NCBI GenBank assembly: GCA_934777095.1
Contig: CAKVNP010000099.1
Span: forward strand, 1 to 7,394
DNA: 7,394 bases
DNA from: an uncultured Clostridium sp.
GTDB taxonomy: Bacteria > Bacillota > Clostridia > Clostridiales > Clostridiaceae
Direction: 5' to 3'
The number at the start of each line of letters is the position of its first letter. Positions within the stretch are counted from its first letter, which is position 1. A program made the translations under genes and the position numbers. The notes beneath the pieces are model-generated. The model was not told where the DNA came from. It saw nothing but the letters and a program-made list of their open reading frames with translations, and ran no database searches. Below are positions 1-6,506 of the stretch, one piece after another.

Positions 1-521
1 GCGGTAAGATAGAAGCGGCTATTGATATTGTAAAAGGTACAATTGAAGAAGGCAGAAAAATACTGCTGTTTTCACAGTTTACTACAGCTTTAGATTCATT
101 AAAAAAGGAATTAGACAAGAATAAAATAGAATACTTCTATTTAGATGGCTCTACAAAGGCTGATGAAAGAATCAGGCTGGTAAATGAGTTTAATAAGTCT
201 GATGAGGTAAGCTTGTTTTTAATTTCCTTAAAAGCAGGGGGGACAGGGCTTAACCTGACTTCAGCAGATATGGTAATACATTTTGATCCATGGTGGAATC
301 CAGCCATTGAAGACCAGGCTACAGATAGAGCACATAGATTTGGCCAAAAGAATATGGTAGAAGTAATTAAGCTTATTGCAAAAGGATCTATTGAAGAAAA
401 GATATTAAAGCTTCAGGATGCCAAAAAAGAAGTCATCAGCCAGATTATGAGTGGGGATTATAAAAATGGCAACTTCCTTGGCAGTTTAAGTGAAGAGGAA
501 ATAAAAGATTTATTTAATTAA
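1..521 (+). CDS. SNF2-family DEAD/DEAH helicase, C-terminal part (5'-truncated)
   Basis: This is the C-terminal helicase lobe of a SNF2/Rad54-type ATPase, which moves along DNA and remodels protein-DNA contacts. The frame is open from base 3 to a TAA at 519-521 and gives 172 residues. Visible motifs, in order, are ILLFSQF (motif IV), FYLDGST, then LKAGGTGLNL (motif V), and DPWWNP followed by QATDRAHRFGQ (motif VI with the arginine finger). A short charged tail ends in EEEIKDLFN. These are the signatures of the family. Bacterial members are typically around 1,000 residues, often with an N-terminal SWIM zinc domain, so most of the protein, including the Walker A/B lobe, lies left of the window. 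A TTG inside the frame at 213 is not the real start, because homologous sequence continues upstream of it. No terminator separates it from the DeoR gene 17 bases downstream, so read-through is likely. The family call is firm; the cellular role is unknown. Confidence 0.95.
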   Translation, partial: GKIEAAIDIVKGTIEEGRKILLFSQFTTALDSLKKELDKNKIEYFYLDGSTKADERIRLVNEFNKSDEVSLFLISLKAGGTGLNLTSADMVIHFDPWWNPAIEDQATDRAHRFGQKNMVEVIKLIAKGSIEEKILKLQDAKKEVISQIMSGDYKNGNFLGSLSEEEIKDLFN

Positions 522-538
522 GGACGTGATAGAGAAAA

Positions 539-1276
539 ATGCTTACACATGAGAGACATAAATATATATTAGATAAGATAAATGAAAATTCCATAGTAAC
601 ACTTTCAGAATTAATTGAAGAGCTAGATGCTTCTGAATCAACAATAAGAAGAGATTTAAATAGTTTAGATAAAGAAGGCAAATTGAAAAAAGTTCATGGA
701 GGAGCAGTGGCTATCGGTGATCTTTATTCAAAAAATGATTATAAGGTTACTTTAAGACAAGGAATAAATAAGGATGAAAAGAGCAGGATTGCACAATATG
801 CAGCAAGCGTTATAGAAGATGATGATGTTATTTATATTGATGCAGGTACTACAACAGGGCTGATGATAGATTATCTTCCTAATAAAAATATTACAGTAGT
901 GACAAATGGAATAGCACATGCTAAAAAGTTAGTGGATAAGAATATTAGAACGTTTATTTTAGGTGGAGAAATTAAAGGCGTTACGGAAGCAATCGTTGGT
1001 GTAAAAGCAGTACAGGATCTGCAGGTGTATAATTTTTCTAAAGGTTTTTTTGGAGCTAATGGTGTAAGTGAAAAAGATGGATGTACCACTCCCGATATTA
1101 ACGAAGCTATGGTAAAAAGCGAAGCAATTAAAAACTGTAAGGATGCCTACTTATTAGTAGATAGTTCTAAGTTTGAAGAGCATAGTTTTATTAGCTTTTG
1201 CAAAGTTAGTGAGGTAATAATAGTAACTGATAAGGGAAGTAATATTAGTTATAATACTGAAATGATTGAGGTATAA
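539..1276 (+). CDS. DeoR-family transcriptional regulator (FruR/GlpR-like)
   Basis: This is a 245-residue DNA-binding repressor of the DeoR family, close to the usual 250-260. Residues 19-40 form the winged helix-turn-helix, with the characteristic recognition helix around SESTIRRDL (32-40) and the wing KKVHGGA (50-56). The rest is the DeoR C-terminal sensor domain, an ISOCOT-like fold that binds sugar phosphates. It shows DAGTTT (101-106), FFGANGV (170-176) and DSSKF (208-212). Known relatives repress fructose, glycerol-3-phosphate or deoxyribonucleoside operons. The sequence looks most like clostridial fructose-operon repressors, but that is an impression and the effector cannot be read from sequence. 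Unusually, no sugar kinase or PTS gene follows; the transcript ends at a hairpin. The ribosome site is weak: AAGGA at 520-524 is 14 bases away and GAGA at 532-535 is very close. Translation may therefore be coupled to the preceding helicase gene. Confidence 0.93.
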   Translation: MLTHERHKYILDKINENSIVTLSELIEELDASESTIRRDLNSLDKEGKLKKVHGGAVAIGDLYSKNDYKVTLRQGINKDEKSRIAQYAASVIEDDDVIYIDAGTTTGLMIDYLPNKNITVVTNGIAHAKKLVDKNIRTFILGGEIKGVTEAIVGVKAVQDLQVYNFSKGFFGANGVSEKDGCTTPDINEAMVKSEAIKNCKDAYLLVDSSKFEEHSFISFCKVSEVIIVTDKGSNISYNTEMIEV

Positions 1277-1282
1277 GAGAAG

Positions 1283-1340
1283 TGAGGCTTTTGACTAAAG
1301 AAATCTTTAGGCAGTCAAAAGTCTCATTCTTACTTTATTA
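1283..1340. terminator. Hairpin terminator between convergent genes (probably bidirectional)
   Basis: Bases 1283-1296 pair with 1313-1326 in a stem of about 14 pairs with one G-T wobble. An inner TAAAG/CTTTA stem and an AAAT tetraloop can extend it. A T-rich tract (ATTCTTACTTTATT) follows on the plus strand, and a more modest T-rich stretch follows on the minus strand. It lies 7 bases after the DeoR stop and 28 bases beyond the convergent lipoprotein stop, so it can end both transcripts. Confidence 0.85.
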
Positions 1341-1353
1341 AGTAATTTCATGT

Positions 1354-1887
1354 TTAGTTACTAAAAGCTTGAATGTCAGTAGTAATCACTGGAATTGATT
1401 CATTTTCTTCAAGAAGGATGTGAGATCCATTATAAGGTTTGCCATCAATAGTTATGATAACTTTATCTACACCATAATTGTAGCCATAAGTGTAAGCCAT
1501 GCTGTGAAGCATACCACTTTCAGAGGAAGAACCTACTCTTCTTAAAATATTATAGTAAGAAGGAGATAAATCTACAGTTATAAGATTATTTTCTCGATCT
1601 AATTTTCCTGATTTTACATATACATCTTCGTTTAAAATCATAAGTTCATTTGAATCAGCGGATTTTAAGGCTGTGGTTAAGGCGTTTAAAAGTGCATTAT
1701 CTGTTACTTCAATAGTCTTGTCTATATAAAAGTAATCATCTTTATCACAATCATAGTAGAAAATTCGGCAGGTTTTAGATACTGTACTAGAAGAAGTAAT
1801 GGAGGAAGTAGGAGGAGTTTTGCTGCTGCAGCCAAAAAGGGCTAAAATAAAGGGAAAAAATAATAAAGTAATAAAAATCTTTTTCAT
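1354..1887 (-). CDS. GerMN-domain lipoprotein
   Basis: This is a 177-residue predicted surface lipoprotein. The start is set at 1887 because that ATG has a GTGAGG ribosome site five bases upstream and opens a textbook signal peptide: MKK, a hydrophobic core, and the lipobox L-F-G-C with Cys20 as the lipidated residue. A longer open frame reaching 1944 would put 19 unlikely residues before it. After a Ser/Thr-rich linker (21-39) comes a GerMN-type domain (about 40-165). It contains the strand VKSGKLDRENNLITVDLS, then GSSSESGMLHSMAYTY, then KVIITIDGKPY, which matches the family's pattern of a V-D-S strand, a helix near 'ts-E', and a final 'V-dG' strand. GerMN domains occur in the spore germination protein GerM and in other Firmicute lipoproteins, so a spore role is possible but not shown. 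Two extra cysteines (40, 47) are present in the mature protein. The gene is monocistronic and convergent with the DeoR gene. Confidence 0.85.
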   Translation of the reverse strand: MKKIFITLLFFPFILALFGCSSKTPPTSSITSSSTVSKTCRIFYYDCDKDDYFYIDKTIEVTDNALLNALTTALKSADSNELMILNEDVYVKSGKLDRENNLITVDLSPSYYNILRRVGSSSESGMLHSMAYTYGYNYGVDKVIITIDGKPYNGSHILLEENESIPVITTDIQAFSN

Positions 1888-1892
1888 TGTTA

Positions 1893-1898
1893 CCTCAC
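1893..1898 (-). promoter_or_regulatory. Ribosome binding site that fixes the GerMN lipoprotein start
   Basis: Read on the minus strand, GTGAGG (followed by TAACA) lies five bases before the ATG at 1887. It is the only good Shine-Dalgarno sequence near the alternative starts. With the signal peptide beginning at that ATG, it decides the start. Confidence 0.75.
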
Positions 1899-1924
1899 AA
1901 AATAAAAAAGTATTGTATAAAGAT

Positions 1925-1930
1925 ATTATA
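1925..1930 (-). promoter_or_regulatory. Possible -10 element for the GerMN lipoprotein gene
   Basis: The minus strand carries a perfect TATAAT here, 37 bases upstream of the chosen ATG. No convincing -35 lies 16-18 bases further upstream. In DNA this A/T-rich a TATAAT can occur by chance, so this is only a candidate. Confidence 0.3.
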
Positions 1931-1986
1931 ATACTAAAAAACAACGAGGATATTAATAAAATAAAATAATCTAATAATTAATTAAT

Positions 1987-2015
1987 ATTACATATTTAGA
2001 ATTAGATGATATAAT
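1987..2015 (+). promoter_or_regulatory. Sigma-A-type promoter of the TetR gene (extended -10)
   Basis: A perfect -10, TATAAT (2010-2015), is preceded by TG plus one base (2007-2009), making an extended -10. The -35 ATTACA (1987-1992) matches TTGACA at four of six positions and sits 17 bases upstream. A 10-base palindrome, ATTAATTAAT (1977-1986), abuts the -35. It could be an operator for the autoregulation common in TetR regulators, but an A/T-only palindrome is weak evidence. Confidence 0.7.
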
Positions 2016-2048
2016 GGGAAATAGAAAAACAATTACTAGGAGGAAAAA

Positions 2049-2621
2049 ATGAATAAAACAAAGAAAGCAATATTTGATGCTGCTATACGTGTTTTTTCAG
2101 GTAAAGGCTATGATAGTGCTACTGTTGATGAAATTGCAGCAGCTGCAGGAGTAGCAAAGGGAACACTTTATTATCATTTTGAAGGAAAAGAGGAATTATT
2201 TAAATTTGTCATAAGTGAAGGAATGGACTTAATCAGAACTAATGTTGAGGAGGCTGTTTCTAAGGAAGTAAATCCAATAGAGAGACTGAAAACATCTGCT
2301 AAAGTCCAGTTAAGATATGTATACCAGAATAAAGATTTATTTAGAGTTATCTTAAGCCAGCTTTGGGGCGATAAAAATAGACATGAAGAAATGAGAATAG
2401 AAATAAAAGAACTTATTAATATAACTTCTAGAGAAATTGCCAGAATAGTAGGTTCTTATTTGGATCAGGAAGGTATAGAAGTATTAGGTTGCTGTTTTGT
2501 GGGAATTTTATTTTCATCTGCATTATATGAAATACTTTATGAAGGAAAATATAATGAAGATGAAATTGTAGAAAAATTTATGAAGTATATAAATCAAAGT
2601 ATAAATATTTCACAAAAATAA
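2049..2621 (+). CDS. TetR/AcrR-family transcriptional regulator
   Basis: This is a 190-residue one-component regulator that binds operator DNA as a dimer and is released by a small ligand. The N-terminal HTH is classic: KKAIFDAAIRVFSGKGYDSA, then TVDEIAAAAGVAKGTLYYHF, and GKEELF (residues 5-51), with the recognition helix around AKGTLYYHF (36-44). The C-terminal ligand and dimer domain (about 60-190) is helical and, as usual, gives no clear ligand clue. It contains a Cys-Cys pair in LGCCFVG. The start is supported by AGGAGG five to six bases before the ATG. The gene stands alone between its own promoter and terminator. TetR regulators often control a neighbouring transporter, here possibly the YybS-like protein or, further on, the DMT permease, but nothing in the sequence proves a target. 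Confidence 0.94.
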   Translation: MNKTKKAIFDAAIRVFSGKGYDSATVDEIAAAAGVAKGTLYYHFEGKEELFKFVISEGMDLIRTNVEEAVSKEVNPIERLKTSAKVQLRYVYQNKDLFRVILSQLWGDKNRHEEMRIEIKELINITSREIARIVGSYLDQEGIEVLGCCFVGILFSSALYEILYEGKYNEDEIVEKFMKYINQSINISQK

Positions 2622-2632
2622 ATATAATTTTT

Positions 2633-2663
2633 AAAGCTATTGCAGATTGCAATGGCTTTTTTT
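2633..2663 (+). terminator. Rho-independent terminator of the TetR gene
   Basis: Bases 2633-2644 pair with 2648-2659 in a 12-pair stem with one G-T wobble and a GAT loop. A run of seven T (2657-2663) follows directly. It begins 12 bases after the TetR stop codon. Confidence 0.93.
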
Positions 2664-2753
2664 GTAGAAAAAATACCTATATATAAAAAATATTAAAAAG
2701 TAGCTAATATATTATTATTATCATTAGTATTTATTTTTTAAGATTTTAGAGAA

Positions 2754-2783
2754 TTACCAATAAAACTCTAATTATGATATAAT
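2754..2783 (+). promoter_or_regulatory. Sigma-A-type promoter of the YybS-like gene (extended -10)
   Basis: The -10 TATAAT (2778-2783) has an upstream TGA (2775-2777), giving an extended -10. The -35 TTACCA (2754-2759) matches TTGACA at four of six positions with an 18-base spacer. The core ATGATATAAT is identical to that of the TetR promoter. The preceding stretch, 2664-2753, is A/T-rich and shows nothing else. Confidence 0.6.
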
Positions 2784-2818
2784 TACTTAATAAAACTTAA
2801 GGAAAAGAGCGTGGGAAA

Positions 2819-3820
2819 TTGAATACTAAAAAAATGACCGAAGGCGCTGTTCTTTCAGCTCTCTTTGTAATCTGCACCATAATTGCAATTTCTACAGGAC
2901 TAGGCTATACATTATATTTAGATATAATTGTGCCCATTCTTGTGACAATAGTATATATTAAACTTGATTATAAATATATGATCTTAATGTGCATTTCAAC
3001 ATTTCTGATTACTATTTTTACCGTGGGGGATGTGGTATCTGCCATCTGGTTAGTTCAGGGGATGTTAATTGGCTTTATATGCAGCTTAGTTATCTCTAGA
3101 AAAACCAATATCTTGGATGACTTTATTTATGCATCAATTCTAGGTACTTTTGTAATGATATTAATAGATGTATATTTTCAGACTTTAACAGGCTATAGCT
3201 TTATTAAAGATGCACAGAATACCATAGATGGTGTAGTAAAATTTATGTCGGCAAATATGTCAGCAGCGGCTATAAGCAAAGAAACTATTAATTCTTTCTG
3301 TTACATCCTAATAGCATCATTACCAATGGGAACTATATTGGTTGTGTATATAGCTGCTTTATTCTTTGCTAAAAAGCTAAGGATATTAAAGGGACATGTT
3401 AAGGATAAATATCTGATCTTAGGTAATTTTAGAAAGATAGGGGCTTATATTTCATTTAGCAGGGAAATATTTAACCTTTCAATTATCTATACAATATTAA
3501 TAGAACTAATAAAAATATTTGGGATAACCATTCCCTTTGTATATTTAAGGACAGTGCTAATGGCCATTGAAGTAATTGCTTTTTATGTGCTGATTAAGGA
3601 TTCATATTCTTTTGTAATGAAATACATGGTTTATAGGGTTAAGGCTAGAAAAATATACCCCTTGATTTCATTAATCATATTTATGCTGCTAATTTCAGAG
3701 TTTAAAATAACTATAGCAGCACTGGTGATAGCATCAATTTATATTGATCATAAGATGAAGCTGAGAGAAAAGCAGGCTATTGTTGTAGAGAAGTTTATCC
3801 AGGCTGAAAAATTAAAATAA
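2819..3820 (+). CDS. YybS-like (DUF2232) polytopic membrane protein
   Basis: This is a 333-residue integral membrane protein resembling the YybS/DUF2232 family of Firmicutes (about 310 residues), whose function is not established. It has about eight hydrophobic spans, near residues 9-28, 33-50, 53-70, 74-93, 102-124, 160-184, 218-260 (two spans) and 280-310. Typical family features are the start TEGAVLSALF followed by LYLDIIVPI, and the block AIWLVQGMLIGF. The chosen start is TTG at 2819, with a purine-rich AAAAGAG at 2803-2809 nine bases upstream. An in-frame ATG at 2834 is possible but has no ribosome site. In many Firmicutes yybS lies next to gdpP (yybT) and rplI. Neither is present here, and the gene is flanked by its own promoter and terminator, so it is solitary. 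The family call rests on remembered similarity and topology. Confidence 0.75.
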   Translation: MNTKKMTEGAVLSALFVICTIIAISTGLGYTLYLDIIVPILVTIVYIKLDYKYMILMCISTFLITIFTVGDVVSAIWLVQGMLIGFICSLVISRKTNILDDFIYASILGTFVMILIDVYFQTLTGYSFIKDAQNTIDGVVKFMSANMSAAAISKETINSFCYILIASLPMGTILVVYIAALFFAKKLRILKGHVKDKYLILGNFRKIGAYISFSREIFNLSIIYTILIELIKIFGITIPFVYLRTVLMAIEVIAFYVLIKDSYSFVMKYMVYRVKARKIYPLISLIIFMLLISEFKITIAALVIASIYIDHKMKLREKQAIVVEKFIQAEKLK

Positions 3821-3838
3821 ATGAATAAGTACATTTGT

Positions 3839-3860
3839 AAACTCCCGAAAGGGAGTTTTT
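3839..3860 (+). terminator. Rho-independent terminator of the YybS-like gene
   Basis: AAACTCCC (3839-3846) and GGGAGTTT (3851-3858) form a perfect 8-pair stem closed by a GAAA tetraloop. Five T (3856-3860) follow into the tail. It begins 18 bases after the stop codon. Confidence 0.92.
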
Positions 3861-3885
3861 ACATATGTTTTTATAGCAAAGAAAA

Positions 3886-3914
3886 TAGAGATATGGTATT
3901 CTAAAATATATAAT
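3886..3914 (+). promoter_or_regulatory. Candidate promoter of the permease-TPR operon
   Basis: A perfect TATAAT lies at 3909-3914. A weak -35, TAGAGA (3886-3891), matches TTGACA at four of six positions with a 17-base spacer. It sits just past the upstream terminator and 21 bases before the permease ATG, so some promoter must be near. The -35 is not convincing by itself. Confidence 0.45.
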
Positions 3915-3935
3915 TTATTAATAAAGGAGAAAACC

Positions 3936-4820
3936 ATGAATAAAAGCACTATGAGCAGTAGAACAAAAGGAATAATTTATATAATATTTTCTGCTTTTGG
4001 TTTTGCCATGATGTCAGCTTTTGTGAAGCTTGCTGGCGATCTACCATCATTTCAGAAGACTTTTTTTAGAAATTTAGTTTCATGTTTTGTAGCATTGATA
4101 TTTATTATTAAAAATAAAGAAAGCTTTTTTGGCAAAAGAGAAAACCAGAAAATACTTATTACCAGATCAGCACTAGGAACATTAGGGATTGTATTTAATT
4201 TTTATACAATAGATAAATTAGTGCTGTCAGATGCAAATATGTTAAATAAACTTAGTCCATTTTTTGTAATAATTTTTTCAGCATTAATATTAAAGGAAAA
4301 GATTAATTTAAAGCAGAGCATTGCAATAGTGATAGCTTTTTTAGGCGCGCTGTTTATTATTAAACCATCATTTAATCTTGATATAATACCAGCATTAATA
4401 GGAGTTATGGGAGCATTATGTGCAGCAGGTGCATATACTTGTCTAAGAATTTTAGGAGGAAAGGAAAAGCATTATACCGTAGTATTTTATTTTTCATTCT
4501 TTTCATTAATAGTAATTGCACCATTTATGCTGGCTGTATATGAGCCAATGTCATTAAAGCAGCTTTTATATTTAATTTTAGCAGGTGTATTTGCTACCAT
4601 AGGACAATTTGGTATAACTTTAGCTTATAAATTTGCACCTTCTAAGGAAATATCAATATTTGATTATTCAAATATAATTTTCTCTGCAATCATCAGTTTG
4701 GTAGTTTTTGGAGCATTACCAGATTACTTAAGCGTAATAGGGTACATAATTATCTTTGGAGCATCTTTTTATATGTTTATGTACAATAAAAAATTAGATA
4801 AATTAGAAAAAAATAAATAG
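3936..4820 (+). CDS. DMT-superfamily permease with two EamA domains
   Basis: This is a 294-residue inner-membrane transporter of the drug/metabolite transporter superfamily, the usual length for ten-span members. It has two EamA repeats, about residues 11-142 and 152-283. Supporting marks are the FRNLVS motif after span 2 (44-49), and the NKLSPFFVIIFSALILKEKI region (104-123), which is the span-4 signature with its conserved K-E-K. The matching place in the second half carries DYSNIIFSAIISLVVFG. The C-terminal tail is lysine-rich and cytoplasmic. Family members export amino acids, metabolites or drugs, or import S-adenosylmethionine or nucleotide sugars; the substrate cannot be read here. AAGGAG (3924-3929) is placed six bases before the ATG. 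The next gene starts only ten bases after the stop, so this is probably the first gene of an operon with the two TPR proteins, an uncommon pairing worth noting. Confidence 0.92.
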   Translation: MNKSTMSSRTKGIIYIIFSAFGFAMMSAFVKLAGDLPSFQKTFFRNLVSCFVALIFIIKNKESFFGKRENQKILITRSALGTLGIVFNFYTIDKLVLSDANMLNKLSPFFVIIFSALILKEKINLKQSIAIVIAFLGALFIIKPSFNLDIIPALIGVMGALCAAGAYTCLRILGGKEKHYTVVFYFSFFSLIVIAPFMLAVYEPMSLKQLLYLILAGVFATIGQFGITLAYKFAPSKEISIFDYSNIIFSAIISLVVFGALPDYLSVIGYIIIFGASFYMFMYNKKLDKLEKNK

Positions 4821-4830
4821 GGAGTATAAT

Positions 4831-5715
4831 ATGATTGATAATGAGCCATCTATAGAAGAAATTTTTAATGAGATATTACAGTGCAGTACTGATGAGGCTT
4901 TTAAGTACTGTGACCAGGAATATGAAGAAACAAAGAATCCTGAGTATCTTGTATATAAGGGACATGCACATTTAGTTGTAGGTGAATATGAAGAAGCTAT
5001 TATAAGTGTTGATAGTGCATTTGAAGAAGGATGTACTTATTATGAGTATGGCTATAATGTAAAAGGTGAAGCTTTACTAGAACTAGGACTGTACGTAGAA
5101 AGTAGAAGAGCTTTTGAAAAGGTAATTTCACTTACCCCAAACCAGTATTTAGCTACTACATTTTTAATTGAATTAGATATCAGGGAAGGTTTTTACCAGG
5201 AAGCAATAAATAGAGCTAATGATTATTTAGATAACTATGCAGAAGATGATAAAGAAAGAGGAGAGTTACTTTCAATTATTGGCTGGACATATATGGTTGA
5301 TATTAATGAAGTAGACCGAGGAGCAGAATATCTTCAAAAATCAATTAAGGTAAGTCAAGAATGCAGCAGAGCTTATACAGGATTAGGGATATACTATAAT
5401 TATATTAAGAAATATGAGGAAGCAATAAAGTATTTTAATAAGGCAATAGAAATTGATCCAACTGATGGAGAAAACTATTTTGGACTTGCTGTATGCAGTA
5501 AAGAAATAGGGGATTTCTCTAAAGTAGAAGAGAACTTATTAGAAGCAAATGCATTACTGCCAGAAGATAATAGAGTATTATTAGAATATGCCTTTGAACT
5601 TTTAAGACAAGAAAGAGAAGAAGAAGCAATTGAGGCTTTTAAAGAGATATTAGTTTGTAATCCTAATGATGAAGAAGTGATGAATCTTTTAGAATCAATA
5701 GATAAACTTAGTTAG
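4831..5715 (+). CDS. TPR-repeat protein (seven-repeat paralogue)
   Basis: This is a 294-residue soluble protein with no signal peptide or membrane span, built of tetratricopeptide repeats that form a helical scaffold for binding other proteins. Repeats lie at roughly residues 38-71, 74-107, 108-141, 146-178, 179-212, 213-246 and 248-281. The clearest, 179-212, runs from AYTGLGIYY through KYEEAIKYFNKAIEIDP. An acidic leader (1-35) precedes them. The protein is rich in Glu, Asp and Tyr. GGGAG lies seven bases before the ATG, within the ten-base gap from the permease gene, so co-translation is likely. It is a paralogue of the next gene product: the two align without gaps over most of their length. 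The binding partner is unknown; the context suggests a link to the permease or to a shared regulatory pathway, but this is inference. Confidence 0.9.
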   Translation: MIDNEPSIEEIFNEILQCSTDEAFKYCDQEYEETKNPEYLVYKGHAHLVVGEYEEAIISVDSAFEEGCTYYEYGYNVKGEALLELGLYVESRRAFEKVISLTPNQYLATTFLIELDIREGFYQEAINRANDYLDNYAEDDKERGELLSIIGWTYMVDINEVDRGAEYLQKSIKVSQECSRAYTGLGIYYNYIKKYEEAIKYFNKAIEIDPTDGENYFGLAVCSKEIGDFSKVEENLLEANALLPEDNRVLLEYAFELLRQEREEEAIEAFKEILVCNPNDEEVMNLLESIDKLS

Positions 5716-5730
5716 TTGAAGGAAACTAAG
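5707..5730 (+). other. Intercistronic hairpin over the first TPR stop codon
   Basis: CTTAGTT (5707-5713) can pair with AACTAAG (5724-5730). Because TTAGTT occurs twice in tandem, a second register (5712-5717 with 5724-5729, loop GAAGGA) is also possible. The hairpin includes or abuts the stop codon and ends directly before the ribosome site AAAGGAG (5731-5737) of the next gene. It could modulate translation or mRNA stability. No T-run follows, so it is not a terminator. Confidence 0.4.
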
Positions 5731-5744
5731 AAAGGAGAAGTATT

Positions 5745-6506
5745 ATGGAGATAAATAAACAATTTACAGAAAACTTTGAGAAACTTATGAGTGAAAATGC
5801 GGCAGAAGCATTAGCATATGCAATGAAAATTCAAGAGGAAAATGATAATCCAGAACTTCATGTATATATAGCAGATGCTTTAATGGCTTTAGATGACTTT
5901 GCAGGAGCTGTGGAAGAAATAAATGAAGGCTTAGCTAAAGGAATAAAGAATAAAGCTTTTGCCAACAGTTTAAAAGGAGAAGCACTATTTTATTTAGGAA
6001 GATATGAAGAAAGCAGAGAAGTATTTTTAGAAATACTAGCAGAAAATCCAAACAGCTTTTTTGCAGTAGCTTACTTAACTGATATAGATATAAACTTAAA
6101 AAACTATACCGAAGGTATTGAAAGAGCAGAAAAAGTACTTGCTTCTAACACATTAAATTCAAGGGATGCGGCATATATCCAAACTAATATCGGCTGGATT
6201 AACTTAAAGTATTTAGGTAAAGAAGAAGAAGCCTTTGTTAATTTTAATAATGCTAAAAAATTAGATGATACTTTAGGTACTATTTATATCGGCTTAGGAT
6301 TATATTATTTAAACAAAGAAGAATATGAAAAAGCTTTAGAAAACTTTGAAAAAGCTATTGAGCTTGATGAAGGTACTGTAGAAGTATACTTTAATATTGG
6401 AAAATGCTATAAAGCTATGGGACAATTGGAAGATGCTTTTGAATACTTTAAAATAGTTAAACAGTATGATGAAAATTATCCAGGGATAAAAGAAGAACTT
6501 AGTTAG
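5745..6506 (+). CDS. TPR-repeat protein (six-repeat paralogue)
   Basis: This is a 253-residue cytoplasmic TPR protein, paralogous to the gene just upstream. Repeats lie at about residues 37-70, 73-106, 107-140, 145-177, 178-211 and 212-245. The best is YIGLGLYY through EYEKALENFEKAIELD (181-208). With a one-residue shift it matches the upstream protein without gaps: NPE at 35-37, KGEAL at 77-81, IGW at 149-151 and GLGLYY at 183-188 all line up with their counterparts. It is shorter by 41 residues, about one repeat, at the C-terminal end. AAAGGAG (5731-5737) lies seven bases before the ATG. The 29-base gap holds only a small hairpin, so the genes are probably co-transcribed. Both products end in Leu-Ser, and both genes end in the same bases, AACTTAGTTAG. 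Function and partners are unknown. Confidence 0.9.
   Translation: MEINKQFTENFEKLMSENAAEALAYAMKIQEENDNPELHVYIADALMALDDFAGAVEEINEGLAKGIKNKAFANSLKGEALFYLGRYEESREVFLEILAENPNSFFAVAYLTDIDINLKNYTEGIERAEKVLASNTLNSRDAAYIQTNIGWINLKYLGKEEEAFVNFNNAKKLDDTLGTIYIGLGLYYLNKEEYEKALENFEKAIELDEGTVEVYFNIGKCYKAMGQLEDAFEYFKIVKQYDENYPGIKEELS

Noticed and set aside
871..1089. Open frame on the minus strand within the DeoR gene
   Set aside because: It lies wholly opposite a well-supported gene, has no ribosome site and resembles no protein; it is a shadow of the coding sequence.
1888..1944. Longer N-terminus for the GerMN lipoprotein
   Set aside because: The extra 19 residues would precede a complete lipoprotein signal peptide, and the only good ribosome site is inside that extension.
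1340..2048. Mobile element or insertion-sequence ends around the lipoprotein and TetR genes
   Set aside because: No transposase, no matching terminal inverted repeats and no target duplication were seen; the palindromes there are short and A/T-only.
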